Made by a program: the position numbers and the translations under genes
Shown here: positions 45,302 through 58,249 of the stretch, piece after piece
How positions within the stretch are numbered: position 1 is the first letter of the stretch
How the letters are laid out: each line of letters starts with the position of its first letter
Notes under the pieces: generated by a model
What the model saw: the letters and a program-made list of their open reading frames with translations, nothing else
Told to the model about the DNA's origin: nothing
Databases searched by the model: none
Assembly (NCBI GenBank): GCA_029204225.1
Contig: CM055103.1
Span: 53,817,397 to 53,881,396 of the forward strand
Reading direction: 5' to 3'
DNA from: Diphasiastrum complanatum
Taxonomy: Eukaryota; Streptophyta; Lycopodiopsida; Lycopodiales; Lycopodiaceae
Length of the DNA stretch: 64,000 nucleotides

Positions 45302-47954
45302 AAAAACAAAATGGCATCTACAATTAACTGAATAAGCTATCCCTTTGGGGCTCGACAATCTTATGTACTACACTTAATATACTTTATCTGATAAGTATGC
45401 TACAACATACCCAACCAACGGGTTGTCATATTTGGTCTTGTTGACATTGACATTCGAGACGTGTGTGGTGTGCAAGGAGGATTGCCATCCAATACTCTCA
45501 AGTTGTGCTCTAGTTGAACCTCATCGGTTGTTGCAACTAGTCGTAGAGTGGATGTTGAGGCAAAAATTTGGTGGGAAAGCTACCATGTGCTCTTTGTGTA
45601 CTTAGCTACCCATATTTTTCTAAGACAACAATTATTTGAGTTATGCGACTATCAAGTGTGTTGCACTCTTACAAGGTGAAAGTTCTTTTCTTTTCTTTTT
45701 CTAATGGCCATTTCTATTTTTCTAAAGTGGCCATTATGCAACTTATATGACTATTGTATCACACTCTTCCTAAAGGCAAAAGTCACATTTTTTCTAGTGG
45801 TCATTCCTACTTTTCTAAGACAACATTCTCATGGGAAGTTTCCTTTTAAAACTGTAAAATAGTGACAAAGGTGGTTCGTCCACGGTTTCCTTAAATGTAA
45901 TTACAATGTCTAGGAGAAGTAATAAACTACCAATAATCTATCGCTTATTTTTATATAAATATAGGATTATATCTATAGACAGAAAAAAGAAGCAAGGAAA
46001 AACATAAATGAATTGGACTCTCTCTTTTGTAGTTTCATAAGCTTTAAAATTGACTTCCGGGCAAGTAGTAGTCAAGCCCTATTTTGGGAAATTTGCACAT
46101 TCTCAATGCTTAGCCCTAAACCATTGTACTCATAGCCTTTTTCATTAATTTGTTCTATTTCTTGAATGCTTTTGCTAGCCTCTCTACTTACGCCAATTTC
46201 ATAATTTGATACATGACATAATCCATGATTCTATTTTTCCTTATTCTGCAATTTAACGTGTAGTAAATTAATAATGGATTGCTATTAGAGACGATAATGG
46301 CTGGCAATCACACCTCAATTCTGTAATCAGTTCCCTTTTGATTTATTATCTTGATAATTCTATGAGCAACACTCAAAATGTTGCAAAATTTTTACATCAT
46401 ACAGAACTGACTCAATTAACCAGGTTACTGAAATGAATATCTATTTCTTTTGGTAATGACTTGTGAGGTATCATGAATGTCTCATTTCAATCTCCATCTC
46501 CATGCAATGGGCATTTCACCCTTGAGAATTATACGTTCAATTCATAGTATAGCTGTAAGTTGTTTGCGAGATCTCGCTCTCACGGTTATGTTTTCAATAC
46601 ATATCAGTGTATTGATGACCTTCCTTGAATCTGTATATTTTCCTACCATATTAGCCTCTCATTTAACAAGAACTTTTTTCAAAGCTTTTGCTTGGAGTAT
46701 CACTTAATTTTTTTACCTACCTACGTATGTATATTCTAACAACAAGGTTTCATGTTTGTCAGGTTAGTCCTTGTTATATTCAACTTGCCGTACAGCAACA
46801 AAACGATGACCCCAGTTTTACATTTTATTATTCTCTGATTCAGTGTAATATGATATTTGCATAATTGTTGCTTCGGTTTCCATATAAAACGAAAATTGGA
46901 TTCGAATAGCCGATACGAGAGAGGCAGACAGATCTGGGATACACGTTGTGATCACATTGTTTGCTCCTTATAAATAAACTAGGAATCTGTAAAAAGCATA
47001 CACAATGATCATAAACTGACGTAATGTGGCAAACTTCACGTAGCCATCCTTATTCGAAGCTATATACCATATATATACTTACTTGAAGACCTATTTAGCG
47101 GTGCTATACTTGTGGTAGCTAGGTGGAATGTAACTCCGAGAAACCCGTCTCATGTGAATTTGTGTAATACCCAATTTTAACCCCTTCATTGAGTCATCAT
47201 AGCCCTTTGATCATGGACAAACTTGAAGTCAAGTGATTAGAGGGTTGTTGATGGCAAATGACTGGACTAGACGTTTGGAATGTCCTCAAATCTTCTATGC
47301 ACATGTAAACAATTCCTACCATTCAACCACGTGGACCAATCAAATTTTAATGTTCATGGAACTTTTTCATGTAGAAAGTTTAGGCATAGATGCATATCCA
47401 CAAGACTAGTTGTTGGACCCTTTCATTGCCTCCCTAATCGTGTGGATCTAGAGGGCAAAGAAGGGGTTTTATGGATCTAAATATGGGTGAGTGTCGCGGT
47501 GTAGTAACGGGCTTTGATCCAATGGGGAGAAAGTAAACAAGGTAGTGGGAGTGAGAATCTAGGCAAACTAAGGTTGTCAAACTTAGTGTTGAATCTAAAG
47601 TGGAATGAGCTAAGATTTGGGATTCATCTCTTGCCTCTTCTATTTTTGTGTTTTTTCCTTGTTTTGCATGCTTTCTTTTCTTGGTTTTGGTCTTTCTGGG
47701 TTATCTAGGCATCTTTGGCTCTAGTCTTTTCCTCAAGAGGATTATCTTTTCAAGGGAGGTGAACCATGTTTTGAAATCTAGCTACGGATCTTAATGATTG
47801 CTCCAAAGTGTGGACTTAACACTTATTTTGGTTGTGTGTAGATTTTGTAAAATAGTTTTTAGAAACTAGTTGAATGAATTGTGCTAATGATGATTCATGA
47901 TTCTGATAACATGATTAAAAATAACAAAACAAGCATTCATCATCCACAATGAGG

Positions 47955-47993
<39 letters not shown>

Positions 47994-48032
47994 AAGAGAG
48001 CCTTGACACATAAATGATAGGAATGGGAGGAG

Positions 48033-48079
<47 letters not shown>

Positions 48080-48384
48080 CCATATTCTCTTCAAACGTAA
48101 AGGTAAATACAAAAATGATGTCAGATGCCCTTATATAGACATTTCTAGGGTTAGGTTTTCTGGTGAACCCTAAACCATGTGCCATAAATTTGTTTTTAAC
48201 TACTTGGTCCTGTAGTCCATTGGCCTTGATTCTACCTCCTGATATCCTTCATACGATTCTAATAGCTAGAATATGTTAAAAGAATCTTCACGAGAATCTT
48301 CTAACATGCCCCCAGTGCGAACTGTTGGACTTGAAGCCCAAGGGTAGCTTATTTGAAAGAAAACACCTATTTCTCCCTTGCCAC
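45302..48384. repeat. Segmental duplication copy 2, lacking the dioxygenase gene
   Basis: Collinear with 21,246-23,354 and 25,350-26,500. At 47,277/47,278 the sequence jumps from the last codons of the dioxygenase (the ...GATGGCAAATGACT block) to DNA 2 kb further on in copy 1, across GTTT/TTTT microhomology, leaving only the gene's 3' tip. It holds CA (47,959-47,989) and CT (48,036-48,076) microsatellites. It ends at 48,384 against a copia pol. No gene. Confidence 0.85.
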
Positions 48385-51300
48385 CAATTGTACTTTGCTT
48401 CTTACTAGACCAGAAAAAGCAATTACCACAAAACTGGAATATATATCCTGTGGTGGATCTACGATCATCATAGTCACCTCCCCAGTCCGCATCCACATAG
48501 CCACACAACTCAGGTAAACCATCATGCTTCCTGTAAATCAAGCCATACTCTGATGTGCCTTTCACATAACGCAAAATGCGTTTAGCTGCTTTCCAATGCG
48601 TTTCCGTAGGTGCTGCCGTAAACTGACTTACAATGCCAACAGCATAGCATATATCTAGTCTAGTTGTGGTAAGGTAAATTAAGCTCCCTACTAATTGTCT
48701 ATATAGCGTAGCATCAAATGACTGTGATTCATCAAGCTTAGAAAGCTTTTTACCTGGTTCAATAGGAGTGTTTACTGGTTTGCAATCCTGCAACCTAAAC
48801 CTGTGTAGTAACTCTTTGACATATTTCACCTGTGTTAAACCCACTTCATGTCCATTTTGCCACACTTCTACTCCAAGGCAGTAATGCATCAAGCTGAGAT
48901 CCGTCATCTCAAATTGTTTCATGAGGTCTTTCTTGATTATGTCTATCATCTCTTGATTATTTCCCGTAATAATCAAGTCATCAACATAAAGAGCAATCAA
49001 AGCAACCATACCATCAAAGCATAAGACATATAGATTTGGATCAGAATGTGTTCTCACCATTCTCTTTGAACGAAAGTAGGCATCAATCCTGCTATACCAC
49101 GCACGTGGTGCTTGTTTAAGACCATAAAGCGCTTTCTTCAAGAGACATACTTTATTTTCCTGTCCTTTCGTTACAAAGCCTTCAGGTTGATCCATGAACA
49201 CTTCTTCTTCTAACTCACCATTTAGAAAAGCAGATTTCACATCCATCTGATGCAAAGGCCAACCAAAATGTGAAGCTAAAGCAATAAGTAGACGTAGAGT
49301 ATTCCACTTATACACCGGCGCAAAGGTCTCTTCATAGTCAATGCCTTTATTTTGTGCGTACCCTTAGATTACCAATCTTGCTTTGTGCTTTGCTATGCTT
49401 CCATCTGCATGGTACTTAGTTCTATATACCCATTTGCAATCAATGGGTTTCTTGCCAACTGGTGGTTCTACTAAGTCCCATGTGCTATGCTTAGCAATTG
49501 ACTCCATCTCCTCTCCCATGGCTTTGATCCAAATGTCATCATCCTTCGCTTCACCATAAGTCGAAGGTTCTTTGCTTTGAATAATTTGCTTCATACCTTT
49601 CAGGTAGTATCTTCCCTCTTGTTGATCTTCGTAGCTCTCCCTGGTTAGATGATCCTGGAAAGTCATCTATATCGCGGCTCTCCATCAATCTCTCAAACCA
49701 CTTAGGGAGCTTTCTGTAAGGTGATTGGCTTCCTGGTGAAAATGTATCCCATGGTACATCTTTCTCCTTGCGTTTGTCACCTGCAATTTCAATCCTTCTT
49801 GGACCAAAAGGTTTGTCCCTACCTCTCCAACCTGTTTCTTGAGGTTGAGTAGTAGTATCTTGAGATGTATCCTCATGTTCATCACTCGGAAGGTCAATGA
49901 ATGGATCATCATCAGGTTGTATCATCACTATGCCATTTTTCCTACTGGATGTGTCTATCTTCTCAGCATCTTCGTCTTCATACATCTTGGATTCATCAAA
50001 GATAACATCTCGGCTTATATGGATTTTGTTTTCGACTAGATCAAAACATCTATAGCCCTTTACGCGATCATCATATCCTAGGAATATGCACTTGATAGCT
50101 TTTTTACATCAAGTTTATGTCTTTCTTCCTTAGGAATATGTACAAAAGCCTTACATCCAAAGATTCGCAAGTGGTTTACCTTTGGCTTCTTCTTTGTGAA
50201 TGCTTCCTCAGGTGTAATTTTTGGTATGGCAATGGTAGGACTTCTATTTTGAAGATAGACTACCGTGCTACATGCTTCTGACCAAAAATCTTTTGGTAAT
50301 TTCATCTCAGCTAGCATAGATCTGGCACTTGTCACAATCATACGATTTTTGCGCTCAGCTACACCATTGAGAGCAGGAGTGTGAGCTTGCGTAAATTGTC
50401 TTTTAATCCCACATTGATCACAAAGATCATTGAAGTCATTAGACTTATACTCACCTCCACTATCTGATCTTAGGACTTTGATCTTCTTACCTGTCTGATT
50501 TTTGACCAAGTTTTTGAAGTTCTTGAAGTTATCAAAAGCATCTGATTTCTTCTTCAAGAAGTAGATCCATGTCTTACGTGACATATCATCATTAAAGGTC
50601 ATGAAATAGAAGGCTTTCCTTTAGGACATGGTCCTCATGGGCCCGCATAAATCTGTGTGGATTAAAGCCAGGATGTTCTTTGCTCTTGCAACACCCCCTT
50701 TATTGAACTTCTCTCGATGCTGTTTCCCATATATACAAGATTCGCACATCGATTTCAAGTGATCTTCTATTGTAGGCAGTCCTGTTACCATCTCCAATTT
50801 TCTCATCAAACTGAGGTTTCCCAAGTTCAAGTGACCAAGCCTCTTGTGCCACAACTCAGTTTGCGAAGGAACGGATGACACAAGCCCATGTTGCCCCTTG
50901 ATTGTGGCATTCAACCTGTACAATTTTGTATTGGGCTCTCTTACTCCATTCGCAATAACTTTGAACTTTTGGTTCGCATCCTTCACAAAGCAACGATCAT
51001 GGGCGAATTCTACTTTCAACTTTTGATCAGTAATGACTCCAACAGAAATTAGATTTTTCTTCAAACCTGGTTCGTAAAGTACCTCCTTGATCATCCTGCT
51101 TTTGTCATTAGGCAGTTGGATTGAAACTGTGCCTATCCCCTTGATCATGCACACCTCACCATTTGCTTGTGAAACAGATGTTCCATTATCCAATGCCTTC
51201 AAACTACTGAACTAGTTCTTGTTACCTGTCATGTGTCTTGTGGCTCCTGAGTCAATATACCATGCTTGATCATCTTGATTAGATGACAATGCAAATATGA

Positions 51301-52159
51301 AGACGCTAGACTCTTCAATCTCACCCTCATCGACAAGGTTACCTGCTTGTTTTGGTTTTTCCTTGTCTTGTTCTGCCAGGAATTTGCGACATTCACTCTT
51401 CCAGTGGCCCTTTTTACCACAATGGAAGCACTTGCCTTTCTTCTTAGTTTTGCTGGAAGATCCCTCATCCTCCTGAGACTTGGCAAATTGCTGTTTAGTC
51501 TTCTTCTTGCCCTTGCCCTTGCCTTGTTTTTGGCGTGTCGCAAGTGCCTGATCATCAGTATTTTGACGTCTAGCTTTCACCATTTCTCGTCATTGCTCTT
51601 CCTGCATCAAGATTCCTGTGAGCTCGTCAAAGGTTGGCAATATTTCTCTTGATGCTATTCCGCTTACAAACATTTGATAGGGTTCTGCAATGCCGCATAA
51701 TGCATTATGCACCAGCTCCACATCACATATGCGTTCTCCAATAGAATGCAGTTCATCTCTCATTGTCTTGATTCTGGTCATGTACGTCTGAATGTGCTCT
51801 CCTTGTTCCATGCGGGCACTATTCAACTTTGACTTCAGAAACATGATTCTTGACGGATTTGACATCTCGAACTGCTCCTTTAGCACATCCCATGTCTGTC
51901 TGGGTGTAATTGCATCACAAATGTGGGTAATGATATGATCCGTCACTGACAAGTTAATTAAGGTCAAAGCTTTTCTCATCTTTTTGTCGAACACTTTGAT
52001 GTTTGCTTCATTTGGCGGCCTTCTCTCATCACCTGTGACGACTTCCCACACATCTTTCTCCATCAGTACGTTTTTCATTTTGAATTTCCACACTGCATAG
52101 TTGGAAATCCCGTCCAATTTGCTACTTTCACTCAAAATGGACTCTCCCATGTTTGCCAT
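48385..52159 (-). pseudogene. Near-complete Ty1/copia gag-pol
   Basis: From right to left: gag MANMGESILSESSKLDGISN with the UBN2 domain, zinc knuckle CFHCGKKGHWKSEC, protease WYIDSGATRHMTGN, GAG pre-integrase ELWHKRLGHLNLGNL, integrase with HTDLCGPM, RSDSGGEYKS and NGVAERKNR (D, D, E intact), then RT with VKSAFLNGEL, KKALYGLKQAPRAWYSRI and YVDD (ALYVDDLIITG), and RNase H with YVDADWGGDYDDRRSTTGY. It ends abruptly at FWSSKKQSTIG (48,385) without the RNase H tail, PPT or 3' LTR. Breaks are few: TAG after GNKN and after RTMS, a stop after EEQ, and frameshifts near 50,095 and 49,560. It is the best preserved element in the window and a sister of 28,386-30,240. Confidence 0.9.
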
Positions 52160-53325
52160 CGCAAAACTGCTTGAAACTTCTGTCTTAGGCTAAGAACAGT
52201 ATGTCGAGGCCAACAATGATGTCAGAAGTTGAAAATAATGACCTGCACTTTTTTTCTTACCAGGCCACTCGCCGCTTTTCCACCAATTTGAAAGCCAAAT
52301 CGGCGTCGCCTTCCAAAATACACTCAGTCGTCAATTCCCAACAACGTGCCCAGTGGAATGGTGAAACTACTTCTGGCGTACTCCGAACACTTTCTCCGCT
52401 GCAACCGCTCTGTTTTGCTGTACCGTACTTGCAGGTACAGTCTGGGTGCCCTTCATTTGGAGGTTATAGCCTTTCGTTTGGGTCAAAACGGGCAAAGTAC
52501 CCAAAAATAGGGACTTTTCTAGCTTTTGAACTGTTTCTTCACTTTAAAGAAACTTCACTTTTCACTTGTAAAGGCACCCAACTCAACTTTCAGTATGAAA
52601 ATTTTTAATGAAGTTGAAGGCCATAATGCACTTCAATTCTTCAGGACCCTGTTTAAAGCTCATCCAATGGCTGAACCAGATCTTCTGGTTCAAATTTCTC
52701 TCCCATCACAGATTCTGGACCGTTGATTCACTTGACACCTCATCTACAGGTTCAAAGTACATCTGGACATCGAACCAAACTCCTGCATACACTAAGAAAT
52801 TCGATACACTAAGTTCTTCATCGCGTTGGGCGCACGAACTGCCCGCCAATCTCTCCTGTGGTTCGTTTTGAGCACGATCTGAGGCCTGGAGCAGGGTCGC
52901 CGTACTGAATCCATGACTATAGAATGTTCAGTCAGGAAATTCCATGGAGAAACGGTGATTTTAGCTCAACTTGACAAAGTGGCTTTTTCACCTTTTTACC
53001 ACAAATCTGCTAGGTTAATAGTCTGGAGACAAATCTCTGACATAAACCTCTGAATCTCTCCATGACTGATTGACAGTGTGATTAGCTTCCTTCCTGTCCT
53101 TACGGCATTCAAAACGGTGCACAAACAACAAAGAAATCACCAGTTATGTATAAAAATCGTAACCCCGAGTCCGGTTTCAATTTTCAGCTGGCTTCGAAAT
53201 TGTCAATCTTTCACCAAATTTTCCCTGTCTGATGCTCTGCACAGGCTAATAATCCCTCTGCTGAGCTTAGCAAGCCTCTATAAATTAGAAACCATGCACC
53301 AGTGCTTCTCTTTCCGTCTTCAAAT
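52160..53325 (-). other. Leader/LTR region of the copia element
   Basis: Non-coding DNA upstream of the gag start. No clear TGGTATCAGAGC-type primer site or LTR end was found next to the ATG, so the PBS is mutated or of another type. No gene. Confidence 0.35.
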
Positions 53326-53829
53326 CAAAAGACCCTTTAAGGAATGCCATGTAGGATATAGAGAAATATCAAAATAAAAAAAACAATATTGTTTATTTGC
53401 TTGCCCACACCACTCCCAAGGCCTCCCCAACTCCCAATGATCTAACCACAGTGTCTGTAGTCATAGTTAAAAACTGTTAACAGTTCGCAGTATAACTTGA
53501 CTAAATTCAAAAACATTTCATCCATTGGTTACGAAAAGGGCAATATTTTCACTGGATCTAGAATATGACAGCCATCCCCAAATTTGAATCTGGAAAAATT
53601 GCAAAATGTTTACATATGCATTCCTTCCACGAGAATGAAAATATGAGCGCCAACTACCTATTGGAATGAAAAAATGAGCGGCATTTCTAAATTTGAATCA
53701 AGCATACAAGCATGGAGATTGGATTGATCGTACATAGTATATAATATAATCAAAGATGAGTATTTTGTTTTGCTTCATAGAATCTGGTCATAGTGCTTTG
53801 ATGCAACTGATTACTCTATTATTTTTTTG
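53326..53829. mobile_element. Left end region of element C
   Basis: CAAAAGACCCTTTAAGGAATGCCATG near 53,328-53,354 matches the subterminal block of elements A and B and of the 377-bp element. The outer CATTAG tip itself is not present, so the terminus is lost or diverged. The remaining 470 bp to the recombinase start is AT-rich with nothing else recognised. Confidence 0.5.
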
Positions 53830-56430
53830 ATGATGACATTACGTCATTTACATGTGGATATTCCTATTGATTTGGCACCTTTGCAGAGAAGAAGAGACAA
53901 AGGAACTCAAATATCTGCTGAGGATTGTTCTCGTTACAGGGCAGAAGGAAAAAAAAACTTGGATTTATGGATAGATGGAACATTATATCCACAAGATCCA
54001 AGCACTTTGACACATCCCACATTCTCTTCAATAACTCATTTAGTTACGTGGATATGCAATGGGCATAGTGGATTACTAGGATATTGTGAAAGATTGCAGA
54101 ACCATGGAAAACAACTTCATATGAATAAAGTTCACTTTTTAGAAAGTGAGTAAATTCGGATATCCTCTTATTGTCAGAATAGAGATTGTCATCTCCAAAA
54201 GACGTTAGAAGAAAATGAACAACTTAAAAAAAATAATGAATCATTACAGAAGATAACAATCAATATCAAATCAGAACTAGAACAAATGCAATCAGTCTTA
54301 CAGTCTATTCGTATTGAAAACTTACAATTATTGAAGGATGTGGATTTGGTAAAGAAAAAGGCTGAAAGTAAGAAGCGAAAGCGACAAAGTTGCAAACATA
54401 GAAGGTTATCAAAATAGAAGGATCCGTGCATTCAAGTAAGCATATTCTGATTTTTGTAAATTTTTCAATGACATTTGGATATAATTTCAGCTATGGTGAT
54501 ATTCTGTTAACTATCTATTTTTTTTTGCAGATCTACTTTAGTAGCTCCTCGGAATATTAAAGACAATGCTTCACTGGGAATGTCATTGGACCCAATATTG
54601 ACTTGCAAATCCACTAAGCGTATCATGATGAACAATAAGATTTCAAATGTAAAGTGTAAAATAGCAGAGTCTTTGATGGTGGACATTCAAAAAAATTTAG
54701 ATAAGACTATAGTTCAGGGTGCTTGTGATTTTGCAGGTATTAGCAGGGAAGCATATGCAACAATATTTAAACTAATTAGAGAAGCTTTTAAGCAAGTTCA
54801 AATTAGAAAAGTCCCAATCCCTAGGACATATCACTTGAAGAAAGAGAGGGATACATTAAACATAGGTATGCACAACATCACTGGAACTCCATTTCATATT
54901 GAGGAGGTGTATGAAACTGATGGAAGATCGATATTCTATAATTCATCAAACAATTTATTTGTTCATCTAAATTACTTGCTGAGATACATCGTTTCATTCT
55001 ATGATATAACCTATGAAAAGGTGAATGGCAAAATAATCATAGTACTTAAGTTAGATGAGTCAAAAATTGTGAAAGGGCAGAAAATGGAGAGGGTTAGTAT
55101 AACTCTCATGAATGGTGTTCTATCACAAACAGAAAACCAAGAAGTGTCCAGTCAGAAAATGATATATGGTGGTTGGCAATGTTTCAGGTAACTAGCCTCA
55201 TTATTACATTACATTCATTGAATAGTATTAATACATTGTAAACTAAGTCTGATTAATTCTTTGGACAGGTGCTAAAAGAGGATCATGATATATTATCATG
55301 GATATTCTCAAGGACATCTTATCCTAGGGTCATCAAGGACCATATGGATGGAGGACTTCTCAATGTTCCAGGAGTTGGAGACTTCAATGTTGAATGGCAC
55401 TTAGCAGGTGATTTGAAAACATTGAAATGTATCTATAATGTCTCTCATGGTGCTACATCAAAACACCCTTGTTTGTATTGTATGAAAATGGCAAAAGATG
55501 TAACTAGGAGTACATGAATTACTAGAGAATGTGCAGATCCAAACTAGAAGCCTGTGCTGCCTATCCCCTTAAAAAATGTGCATGTTTGCACTCTTTATGC
55601 AGAAGTTAGATTAATAGAAAAGATCCTTTATCTTCATATAGTTTTTGCTTGGAATACTAAGCAGCATAATTAGCAAAGGAAGCTATCTCTCGATTAGAAG
55701 TTGTTTTATCAAAAGCAGGACTCCATAAAGGACATGTCAAAATTCAAAAAGATGAAAAGCTTTCAGGAAAGAATGGGAACATGCCAACTAAGCCAAGCAT
55801 AGGAGGAGCAAAAGCACGTCGTTTTCTATCAAATCATACTGGTAAGGCTTCTAATATTCAACACTCAATCTGGACAGATATTATTGCTGCCACTCAGGAC
55901 TTCAAGAAAGACGGCAAAACCAGAGTACTAAAAGTTGATGTATGGAAAAAGCTTGATAGTGTGATTGCTATTTTAAGAAAAAAAAAATACTCTCATATTG
56001 ATAAGAAAGCTGTCCAAAGGACTTGTGTCGAGTTTGTTAATGCAGTATCAAAAGCATGGGGAGAAGATCACATCACGCATTACATGGTTAGTATAAAATT
56101 TTCAAAATGCTTTCAAATTTTCATATATATTTAGATCCAAACATGAGACTAACATTATGATTTTGACATATGCAACACATACTAAGAGATCATACAGCAT
56201 TTTTTGCAAATACATATGGAAGCTTGAGTGTATGGTCATTACGAGGGATGGAGAAGTCACAATGGCAAGCACGAGCATCATTTCATCGAAATACACAACA
56301 TGGAGGAACCAATGAAAAACGAAACTACATTTGTCAATTGTTTTAGTGGTTCTACCGCAGAGTTCAGATTCGACATATAACAAAGTCCACACAATACAAC
56401 AAGTTTAGAAAGGCATGCAAGTTCATATAG
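53830..56430 (+). pseudogene. Element C RAG1/Transib-like recombinase gene
   Basis: Exon 1 (ATG 53,830) reads LRHLHVDIPIDLAPLQRRRD and KNLDLWIDGTLYPQDP, then a coiled coil and a basic end (KKRKRQS-like). An intron runs from 54,437 (GTAAGC) to the acceptor before 54,531. Exon 2 carries GACDFAGISREAYATIFKLI and LKLDESKIVKGQKMERVSIT (D at 55,054-55,056). An intron ends at 55,268. Exon 3 has EDHDILSWIFSRTSYP, HLAGDLK (D at 55,410-55,412) and C-L-Y-C (Cys at 55,470 and 55,479). The last exon has H-I-L-R-D-H (H at 56,176 and 56,191) and SLRGMEKSQW with E at 56,251-56,253, exactly 20 residues after the second H. This is the RAG1 layout (D600, D708, C727/C730, H937/H942, E962). Stops near 54,150 and 55,515 and frameshifts near 55,130 and 55,670 disable it. 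It is convergent with the partner gene. Confidence 0.85.
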
Positions 56431-56659
56431 GAAGAGAAAATTAGATGATTGATGAGTAGAAAATCATCATTGTCATCAAATCATGACATGTTCAGAATTG
56501 CTTTGCAAATTCATTGAACAAGAGAGGAGAAATACCCAATGTAAATGTATTGATTGTATTATACCAAAATACAAAGTGTCAGCTATTCATCATCAGATCT
56601 TGTATCAGATTCTATGACAATATTGTCATGAAAAAATTCTCTGCTAGCGTATGCATCTA

Positions 56660-58097
56660 ATAGATGTGCATTATTCTTATTTCCACAGCTCAATATAAGT
56701 GGAATACAATGAATAATGGGAGCTCCTTAAAGGAACATTCCCATCAATATAGCCTAAAATGTTCAAAATATAAGATCTTTTGACAAAAATGATCTTATTC
56801 GTCTTAACAAATTTATGTCCTCCCAGGTAAAATGATAAAGCTTTAACTACCATTATAAGAATCTCCCTGACTGGGCTCAACTTGGAATGAGCAATACAGA
56901 TCTCATTCTTCAAGAAATGCCTAAGATAGTGGCCCAGTCCACTGTCCCTCTGGAACGATAATGCGTGTTGTCTAAAACCACCTCTTCTCGCAGCAAAATC
57001 ATCTATTATGAGAGCATTCTGCAATAGGAAATATGTTAGCAAAAACACATTCAGTGATTGAAAACATTCAAATGCAAGGAAGATTAAACAATTACACATT
57101 CTTCATCATCAGCATCAACCAGATCTAGATGATCAATATAATGACCACATACTGAAGTGGAATCATTAGTGAAATGCATTAATGATGGACGAGAGAAGCC
57201 CATCAGGGATTGAAATGCCGTGAATTCTTCATCGGATGGTCTGCCTCTCCCATCATCAACTATATTTGATAAAGTATTATCTAGGCATTCTTCACCGGTC
57301 ATAAGTCCCTCCTCATCATCAAAATCAATACCAGCAACAAGGTCATCTGTTTCAAAATCTACAAAGTCGGAGAATTCGGAAATTGTGCCGGATAATAAAC
57401 ATAGAACCTCGTCCTCACGATAGTCAAAAAATTTACATAAATCAGCAGTAGTAAAATATACATCATCATTAATATAATATACAGACAAATTGAAAAGACA
57501 TTTTGACTCCTCCATAGATTTGGATTCATCATTAGATGTATTTTGGCCAATGAAAAAATCCTAGAGAACATCAGTATTTACATCAATAAAGTCACTTTCC
57601 TTATCATGAGTGTCGATAAGAAAGTGACTGATATCCTTAATAGCTGACTGAACAGAGGATGGTGCAAAAGGAGTGTCAGCAACAGAAACCTCATCATCAT
57701 CTGGGATCTGAACTAACAGAAAAAATACGAAACCACTCTAAAATTTAACCAATCGACATTTTTTGTTGCAATACGGACACATTGAACTGCTTTTGAAAAG
57801 ATCAAAAAATTTGGTGAACATTTTATCCAGTCTATGTCTGAAAGCTGGGAAGAAATGAACAAGATCAGTATAATGCATATACTGGAGTGGACCTATGGAG
57901 AAAACAAGCTTACTAAGTATATCTCTGAATCTGACATAATGGTCATAAAGTACGTCAAAATTTGATTGTGCAGTCTTGAGAACATGTAGATATGGCCTGA
58001 ATAGACTGTGGAAATAGTCTAGGTTTTCAGTAATCCCAAATTCACTAAGAAATGAACTCAAGCCTGAATCTTGTGAGGATGATGAGGAAGAGGCCAT
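56660..58097 (-). pseudogene. Element C second gene (acidic partner ORF)
   Basis: ATG at 58,097: MASSSSSSQDSGLSSFLSEF, helical region, then CPYCNKKCRLVKF (possible zinc site) ending at 57,738. The next segment is acidic (DDDEVSVADTPFAPSS; DLVAGIDFDDEEGLMTGEEC; VDADDEEC). A GT-AG intron (about 57,095-57,020) follows, at the same place as in B. The last exon reads DDFAARRGGFRQHALSFQRD, GHYLRHFLKNEICIAHSKLS and KALSFYLGGHKFV. It has one TAG at about 57,560 and a stop after RLVKF, so it is nearly intact. No Kelch or PHD motif is visible. Only the two-gene convergent arrangement resembles RAG1/RAG2 elements. Role unknown. Confidence 0.65.
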
Positions 58098-58249
58098 GGC
58101 AGTAACGTGAATATTGCACTTGTGCGAATCCAACTCACCTTGTTTGCTAGGTGTTCGGGTGTTCACCTCAACAGTTGGCAGTTGGCCTGGGCAGGGTGGT
58201 CTAAGTATTGCAATTATGATTTAGTCCTAGCTCGAGAGGTCTGTTTTAA

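Noticed and set aside
56660-58097. RAG2-like identity of the partner gene
   Set aside because: No Kelch-repeat (GG pairs with spaced Tyr/Trp) or PHD pattern can be seen. Only the convergent gene order is similar.
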